The notes under the pieces are model-generated. The model saw only the letters and a list, made by a program, of their open reading frames with translations, searched no databases and had not been told where the DNA came from. 64,000 nucleotides of DNA, taken from positions 8,122,213 to 8,186,212 of the forward strand of contig NC_092574.1 of the NCBI RefSeq assembly GCF_037975245.1. Reading direction: 5' to 3'. The translations under genes were made by a program, and so were the position numbers. This stretch comes from Apostichopus japonicus (taxonomy: Eukaryota; Echinodermata; Holothuroidea; Aspidochirotida; Stichopodidae). Positions 46,324 through 64,000 of this stretch are shown here, piece after piece. Positions within the stretch are counted from its first letter, which is position 1; every line of letters starts with the position of its first letter.

Positions 46324-46639
46324 CAAGGGCGTAGGAACCGGGGGGCGGGGGGGGGGGCGCCGGCCCCCCTCCCCCAGTGAAAAATGTGGAGGGGCGGAAG
46401 TATCATTCCGTCCCCCCCCCCCGGTTCGCAGGTCAGAAAACCCCTTTTTCATTTCCAAATGAGAAAAAAAATCTCATTTGGAGCACCAAATTGCATCTAA
46501 GGCCAGTTGAAAATACAAAATTAAGTTTACAAAATGGAGTGGGTGTTGAAGTGTGCTATATTGCACCAAATTGCATCTGAGGCCACCTGGAAATGCAAAA
46601 AATTCCAAAGGGGAGGGGGACACCCTTCCTACGCCACTG
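46324..46639 (-). mobile_element. hAT-like MITE, internally deleted
   Basis: Minus-orientation copy from CAAGGGCGTAGGAACC to CCTACGCCACTG with the perfect 8-bp duplication GGATAAGG (46316-46323 and 46640-46647). About 50 bp next to the CAGTGGCG end are missing. Confidence 0.92.
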
Positions 46640-46647
46640 GGATAAGG

Positions 46648-47718
46648 AGTGGGTCTCCCACAAATAAAATAAAATAAACTTGCTTCTAAAATTGCTAGAC
46701 AATGCACATAACGACAAGCATTCAACTTTGGTGAAATATGTTTAAGAATTTTGTTTACGTTCCGCATAATCATGTACCGAATAGTTAATACACGATACAA
46801 TATTCGTGCTAAAATGATTCGTTCATGAACGAAAGCATAAAACTATCCATCGCGAGACAGATGGCAAACAAGTTTGATATTTTGTTCATGCCAGTCAAAC
46901 TTACGTTTTGGTTCACAGTAACGAAAAGAGCGAATAAGTATAGCAGTCCCACTATAGGGTGTGTCTCTAAGTTAAACATAAAAAGAACGACACCATATTA
47001 TGAACTTCATTGTTGAATCTTCTCTTGAGCTATGTTGCTTTTGTTTTGATGGGGGTAGCTCCTGTTGGTGTATTCTTTTAGCTGAACTCATTTCGCAACG
47101 AGGTATCCGGTGTTTTTTATTGTTTTTTTATTTTTTATATTATTGCCAATCTGAGGGTAGTCAGGCGCGTAGCGTGGAATTTGCCAAGGAAGGGCGTACC
47201 TGTAGACAAATTATCAGAGCCGTAGATTCGGCATTGGAAACTATATCAGAGCCGTATATCTAAGCGTAAGCGCTAACATGATTAGCGCGAAGCGTACAAC
47301 AAAATTTTGGCCGAAAATGCCTCCCAGATCGCTGGAAATGGCACTTGCCAGGCCTTGCAATTGCATCTAAGCATTTTCTATTTGAAATAACTAGCGATAT
47401 CATAAAAAAGTACAAAATAAATACGCTCTAGCCCTCAAGCATCTGTGTTCATTGCGAGCTTCAGTCTAGTTTGTGTCTAGTTTGGTGTAGGTCAGAGTAC
47501 GGTGACTCTATAGGACACAAGTTAGCTAACCTGGAACCCGATCCATGTGATGATCGTGGACAAATATCCACCTTAAATTAGCAACAGATTGAGCCAGGTC
47601 GGAAGCCCGGGACAATTACGTCACCCCCTTGTAGTCCCCTGTTAGTTGCACTGTCTAATTTTGATTTTAAAGTTATATATGCAAAATGAGTACACTATTG
47701 TTCATGTAATATTTAAAA
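46648..47718. other. Intergenic with an old repeat relic
   Basis: No gene. At about 47165-47375 there is a relic sharing GCGTAGCG and AATGCCTCCCAGAT with the element at 22737-23051. Confidence 0.45.
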
Positions 47719-48085
47719 CAGTGGCGTAGGAAGGTACTTTTGAGTGGGAGGGGGGGGGGGGCTGAAGACTGATGGCCGGCCTGGGGGAGGGGTCTAAGGG
47801 GAGGGGGTGTCCCCCTCCCCTTTGGAATTTTTTTGCATTTCCAGGTGGCCTCAGATGCAATTTGGTGCAATATAGCACACTTCAACACCCACTCCATTTT
47901 GTAAATAATTTTGCATTTTCACCTGGCCTTAGATGCAATTTGGTGCTTCAAATGAGATTTTTTTCTCATTTGGAAATGAAAAAGGGGTTTTCTGACTTGC
48001 GGAGCGGGGGGGGGGGCGGAACGATACTTCCGCCCCCCATATTTTTCACTGGGGGGGCTGGCGCACCCCGGTTCCTACGCCCTTG
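47719..48085 (+). mobile_element. hAT-like MITE, intact
   Basis: 367 bp with the perfect 8-bp duplication ATTTAAAA (47711-47718 and 48086-48093). Same ends as the 45711-46080 copy and about 95% alike by eye. Confidence 0.92.
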
Positions 48086-48426
48086 ATTTAAAATGAGGGT
48101 ACGTAAAGGGAACCGCCCACCTAATCAAACTCAATAACCTGATCAGTAGGCTAGAACAAAAAAACTCAAAAAGAAGTTTTACTGATAAACTCTATTCCCC
48201 CTTCTCCCTCCCCTCCCCCAAGCTTTACATATTATAGATTTGACAACTGTAAGCTCGCTTCCACTCTTAAAAAAAAAACTAAGACACTTCTAAACAACTA
48301 TTGATATTTGTATTATGTCATGTACCTTTTTCAGACATAAGTTTCAACAGTTGTTGGGTGAGGGTAGGGATGGAAGGTTTTTGGGTGGATGGGTGGGTTT
48401 TTAGCTGGGAGTTATGGGCGGGGAAA

Positions 48427-48755
48427 CAGTCAGTGGCGGAGCTGGGGGTATTGGTCGGGGGCACGAGAATGGTCTGTAGGGGCGCTTTCGACACTATCTA
48501 AGCGGAGCGCCACCACAGGTTGGTGCGGAACGTACAGAAATTTTTTGAGTAAAGATACTCCCTAGATCTCCGGAAATGACCCTTTCGGGCCTTGCTAATT
48601 TGCAGATGTGACAAATGTCAATAGGTAGATGAGAGCGCAATAAAAAAAGTCAATAATCGCGAATAAGTAAAAAGCTGAAAAGTGCGTCAGTAGTCCATTT
48701 GAGTCCGTCAGGAGGGGCATCCGCCTCCCCTGACTGTATGGACGCTCCACCACTG
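48427..48755 (+). mobile_element. Second hAT-like MITE family
   Basis: Ends CAGTCAGTGGCGGAGCT and (minus strand) CAGTGGTGGAGCGTCC, with an 8-bp flanking repeat matching at 7 of 8 positions (CGGGGAAA and TGGGGAAA). The interior has AGCGGAGCGCCACC and a short G/C hairpin. No coding capacity. Confidence 0.65.
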
Positions 48756-50777
48756 TGGGGAAAGGTGGGAAAGGAGGGTATGAGTGGGGTCAGGGACAGG
48801 GTCATGGTTTTTCTTTTATTTCTCTTCGTTTTTGTTTGTTTCTTGTTTAGAGACATATTTTCATTGTTAAGTATAGGGAGTGCTCTAGTCGTTAAGCCAT
48901 AAAGGATTTTTAGAGCATTTCCTTTCACAACTGTTTGTATCTTTGTTACTTTATATGTATTATTATCAACAGAATGTTGTGAGAAAACAAATAAATAAAT
49001 GCAATGAAATGAAATATGACATCGCTGATCAAGGAATTTGTTGTTGTTGAAAATATTGGTATGATTGGGAATGGTTTTCAGACACTTGTCAAGATAACAC
49101 TTAACTGAACACAGCAAAAACAAAAAAGAACACTACACACATTATCTATTTACATCAAAGTATTGATCAGTTTAGTTCAAACTGCAATTATTTCGGCTTC
49201 CTTCAATTAAAGAAGACGTTTACAAAATACCGATTCATATTAGGTATACATCATGGTCATTATAAGTTCTTTCATTTACGCATTAAGCATAGATACACAT
49301 CCCGATGGAACGCGAGACGAAACTACAAAAGTGATCAATATCCCATGGTACGTACCAAACATGCAGAATTTACAATGTACACACGTTTTCTTCCTTTCCC
49401 TTCCTCCATCCCCCACCCCCTCTCCCCCACCCCCCTCTTCACCATCTTTCTCAATGGTCACTAATCCAAGCAATAAATATCGTAAAACTGAGAAAGTAAG
49501 ATAAATGTGGTTTTTTAACTTGGGGTCGAAAGATGGTTGTGTGGGGTTAAACAAGACCTGACAAAAACAATCGGGGACATCAGCTTAACTCGAGTCCTTC
49601 TCAGGGCCCAAGAACTGCAATTTGGAATTATCCCATCGATGTCTGCTGTATGGAGCAATCCGACCCACCGTTACAGTGTATACTCACCGTTAAAGTGCAC
49701 GTTGTTTAGAAACAACGAGTACAGTCGCATTAAGTACAAGGATGCGAGTTGAAAGAGTTACCAGTAGCAGTAACAGTACATATATCTTGTACTGGTATAT
49801 CTACACACTCTAGAGATATACAGAATGACTTGCTTAGGAGTAAAAATCCGTTAGGGTGAGTAAAAAGGTATAAACATAGGAGATCTATAGAACCTCAGTA
49901 TTCACTATAAGCCTGTTAAAGCCAACATCAATTTAAAAACCTAAGTATTCAGTTTAATTCAACTAAATCCCTGAAAATATTCTCATGAAAATTTCAATCA
50001 TGATTGAAAACTTGTGAGTTGCATAAGTGGATTGGAACACTCGGTCCCAAAAGAACATAAAAATTATTATCAATTCGTCGAGATCAACAATACTCTTTTT
50101 GACATCCGCAAATCAGATATCTCTCTCTTCCTCTTCTCAATCTTGTCCCTCTTACCCTCCCCCACCCCTCCTCCCCCACCCACACCCCTCCTTCTCTCAA
50201 GATGCTGACATTTCCTCATAAATAAATTTGACACAAAATGTTTGCTTTCATATATTGTCCTAAAGTTCTGAACTTCTGTTTTAAGATAAAGAGTTTGTAA
50301 TTATCCAAACAACATCAACAATGTTACAACTTATCATTCAAAGCAGACAACTAACTTAACCCATTGACATTGAAAAAGCCACGATTGCGTTTGAAGCTAT
50401 TCTGTAGCAAGCTGCCAAAAATGGTATATAAAAAAATCCGACCCCCCACAATTTTTTTTTTTTACAAAAATAGAGGCAGCGTGTGAACATGAATTATAGA
50501 TGTACATTAAACAGGCTAAGCAACAAGATATAAAACTTTCTATACACACAACTGTTGCAAAACCATTTCTCATGACCCCCCCCCCCCCCCTAATATCACT
50601 GGTTACCACTCTATCATACAACTGTTAATCTCTTTTCACACAATTTTGGTTTTCATATCTTGGCCCAAATACATATGTTACTTTTTTTTTATGTAGGGTT
50701 TACCCACTTCTAAGTAATATGTGTGACATTCTGGTTCTTTCACAGTGGCTAACCGAGAAAATTTTTAAATGAGAATG
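48756..50777. other. Intergenic, possible retroelement tail
   Basis: A stretch ending in AAATAAATAAATG and AATGAAATGAAA at about 48980-49015 looks like a LINE 3' end. The rest shows nothing I can support; C/T-rich tracts lie at about 49385-49450 and 50130-50200. Confidence 0.35.
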
Positions 50778-51000
50778 TTGACATTAACTGGTGGATTTGC
50801 TGACTACTATTGACTACAAGTCACATTTTGTTGTATTGTACAGATGCAATATATATATGGTCTGTTGACTACTACCGATGAGTATAAATGTTAACATAAA
50901 CTGGTAGGCTTGTTGACTACTATTGACTACAAGTCACATTTTGTTGTATTGTACAGATGCAATATATATATGGTCTGTTGACTACTACGGATGAGTAATG
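50778..51000. repeat. Two-copy tandem duplication, unit ~113 bp
   Basis: Two copies sharing TTGACTACAAGTCACATTTT and GCAATATATATATGGTCTG, offset by 113 bp. Confidence 0.88.
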
Positions 51001-53136
51001 TTGGCTTTTATTTTTTTTCTTTCAAAATTAACAAGATGACAAAATGGTCTCACAATAATAGCTACAGATTAAAACTCAGGGCTGTTTCAAGGATTTTATC
51101 CCAAAAAAGTTGGGTAAATTAGGAGGTCAAGCAGTCAAAAAAAATAAAAAAATAAGAGATATAGTTTGAACAGGGAATGTTTCCCAACTTACAAGCTGAC
51201 AGAATAATTCTAATAGCAACTATATAGATGTCATACTACATGATTTTTATGTAACAAACAGAATTGAATTAAAACAGAAAAAAAGTCAACAAAATATGGC
51301 ATGATATATCATTTTAACAACAACATTAACTATTACATCATTTCACAACCTTCCATTATTGTTTCTCTAATTAACAGACACTGTCGTTCACAACTACATA
51401 GATGAAAAGAAAGTTGAAATTCTAAATTTGATTTTGGTCTAAAGTGACTCTTAGTATCTTTGCATATTTGGTCCAAATTTAACCAACGGCATAATTCGAC
51501 AATTTCTCCATCTTCGTCTTTACAATCTACCGATGTTGGTTCAAATTGCCTAAATTATTATTTTTTTTGTTACATCAATATTTTACTGTGATCTGATGTG
51601 GTGACAAATTGATCACTCGCACACCAAAAATGGTATCACCGAAAAACAGTTCTTTTCTTTTAGTGGGTAAAATTGGGAGAAAACAATGCATTTGATCAGC
51701 TGCATATAATTAATTAGGTGCATAAAGGTTTCGGTGATCATTTCTTCTTATGTTGCCAAAAAAAAAAACGAAGAATATTAAAAGAAAGAAAAAAATAAAA
51801 ATTGGCAATATATAGATACCAAAAAAACACGACACAAGCCAAAAATCTGTAATCTCAGCTTTGGCTCTTTTGAAATTAAGATATTTCCCGAAGACTGATT
51901 GATGTAAAGTCTCACAAACGAAAAATTAAAATAAAAAATGGAATTTCCTTTGCTTGAAACGAGTAAGATTCTGTTTTCAAATTTTAACTGTAGAAGTAAG
52001 GCAAATGTCACCCTATTAGTGACTGCCAGAACTTGCAAAAGAAGGCTAAAATATTGAACTTTCAAACCGATATTTGTCCCCAAAGCCCCAGATCCCCATC
52101 AGTCCACCCCTGTCCACGAGGGCTCACCGCCCTTGCAATTTCAAACCTTGAACAAAAACTATCAATAGTATTTGACATGTGAATTCCCACAAAATAGGCA
52201 AATTTGACAGTGCAAGTTATCTCACAATACTTTTCTGGTGTTTAGATTTGACACCCCTTTCGATACTTTAAAGGAGCATCCCTGCTTTCAATTATCGTTC
52301 TGGGTTCATCCCAACAAAAGTCATATGCAGCACTGGTTATTAGACAAGACGAAAACACAGTCCATTCTAAAATTACTGCATTCTTGTGGGAAATGAACGG
52401 AACTCTGTGGGCAAGACTTTGGAATGATTTGACTATACAACGATAATTCATGTCTGACCGGCAAGAAATCCAAAATAGACCTTATTTCCCTTCTAATCTA
52501 TTCTGAGAAACAAAATGTCGTCAATGTGATATTTTCAATCAAAGCCGAAACTGCTACTTTAAAAGTACTCCTTTTCCCCTCTCGTTACCATATCTCCTGT
52601 CTCCAGAGAATCAATTCAAGGTATTTTAATAGAGTGTTCTCTACACGGTCTTCTTCGTCAAGAATTTTAAGAAATATTAGCCGCTGGTCTGAATGGCATA
52701 AATAAAGCATTCAGCCCCCTGACCCTTATCTGCAAAATAGCAAATCTGTGACAACTTTGAAAAATGGTGCCAAAATATTATTTCGGTTCATTTTTCTTTA
52801 TCCCCCATTTCTATTTGCAGATGGCTACAAGCTGAAGCTTCGCTGTGATTTGTATGTTTTCACGATTAGCCTTTATGGTTGGTTTCAGAGCAAAATCTTC
52901 AAGAAAAAAAAAAAAAAAAAAGGGTATTGAAATGCAATCTGCATTAACAAATGGTTTTTTGATATGACCAAATGACTATCTCTCCGCTGAGAGTCATCCT
53001 TTAAACACTCCATTACTTTGACACATGACCCTATCGATGGTCCGTACTGGAAGTATGCAAAACACAACAACTCCATCTCCTTTCCTCCGAGGTATAAATG
53101 ATGAGAACTTCCAAGAAGAGTCCCGTCCTTCCGTAT
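51001..53136. other. 3' flank of the kinase gene
   Basis: AT-rich. It probably contains the kinase 3' UTR directly below 53137; the end point cannot be fixed. No other exon seen. Confidence 0.4.
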
Positions 53137-63413
<10,277 letters not shown>

Positions 63414-63649
63414 CTGGTAGAATGGGAGGAAGAAGAAGAAGAAAAAATACCAGATCAGTCTCAATCAGATACTTCTCATGAGGACATTTCATGCTCTGTA
63501 CATGGTAGTATTAGCATTGTGAAATAGCAGTACACCATAATAAAAAAAACATGCTCTATAACATGTTACAATATTAATACTACGAAACATATGCAAGTGT
63601 TATACTATGGAAACATGTAATACAATATGTTACAGTAACTGATGTTGCA

Positions 63650-64000
63650 TTTACCTACAATAGACATACTACAGTCATACTATGGACACCTGCCAAAGCA
63701 TATACTGTAGTAACAGTACGCTGATGTAGTAGCACTCTACATTAGCAAACTACATTAGCACACTACTGTAGCATGATACAGTAGAATACTAGAGTAGAAT
63801 ACTAGAGTAGAATACTACAGTAGCATACAACAGTAAAATACAAGACTAGCACAATACATCATCACACCAAAGTAGAATACTACAGTTGCACACTACAGTA
63901 GCACCTTACAGTAGCACATTGTAGTAGCACACTACATTAGCATACTACAGTAGAATACTAGAGTAGCATACTACAGCAGCACACTACACTAGCACACTAC
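63650..64000. repeat. TACAGTAGCACAC-type minisatellite, runs off the edge
   Basis: Degenerate short units such as CTACAGTAGCACACTAC and TAGAATACTAGAGTAG continue to the last base. Probably in a kinase intron. Confidence 0.85.

Noticed and set aside
45680-48086. Several overlapping open frames on both strands
   Set aside because: They lie inside MITE copies and recur with each copy; these elements are non-coding.

Overview
The window is eukaryotic nuclear DNA, AT-rich, with long introns, many transposon remnants and minisatellites, and unusually many poly-G/poly-C runs. It carries two TNF-receptor-like genes and a Tec-family tyrosine kinase gene, all on the minus strand. This gene content and repeat style suggest a marine invertebrate deuterostome, possibly an echinoderm. 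That is an inference; no marker here fixes the species. All gene models were built by hand from open frames, splice signals and intron phase. Every junction listed keeps the reading frame.

Layout. 1-6711: no gene; a 25-bp minisatellite and a TIR element. 16524-6712 (minus): receptor gene A, ten exons: signal peptide, cysteine-rich TNFR repeats, one membrane segment, then a tail that looks like FADD (a DED-like helical domain followed by a death-domain-like one) and an exonic 30-bp repeat. 16525-23958: intergenic, with a telomere-like repeat, one orphan exon-like stretch on the plus strand, and TIR elements. 38687-23959 (minus): receptor gene B, fourteen exons: signal peptide, EDAR-like cysteine-rich repeats, membrane segment, and a C-terminal DED-like domain with an RxDL motif. 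Its middle contains a 3.45-kb tandem duplication that copies four small exons in a frame-preserving way, so the linker between membrane and DED may be doubled. 38743-53136: intergenic, packed with hAT-type MITEs that have perfect 8-bp target-site duplications, a tRNA-derived SINE, and a long purine-rich tract. 63413-53137 (minus): the last eight exons of a Tec-family kinase (end of the SH2-kinase linker plus the whole kinase domain). The PH, SH3 and SH2 exons would lie beyond the right edge.

How they fit together. A and B share the same ectodomain exon plan and intron phases (0-0-2-1) but have different death-fold tails, as expected of neighbouring paralogues that exchanged or diversified their signalling ends. 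Receptors of this type act at the plasma membrane. Tec kinases act just below it in immune signalling. The clustering is suggestive only.
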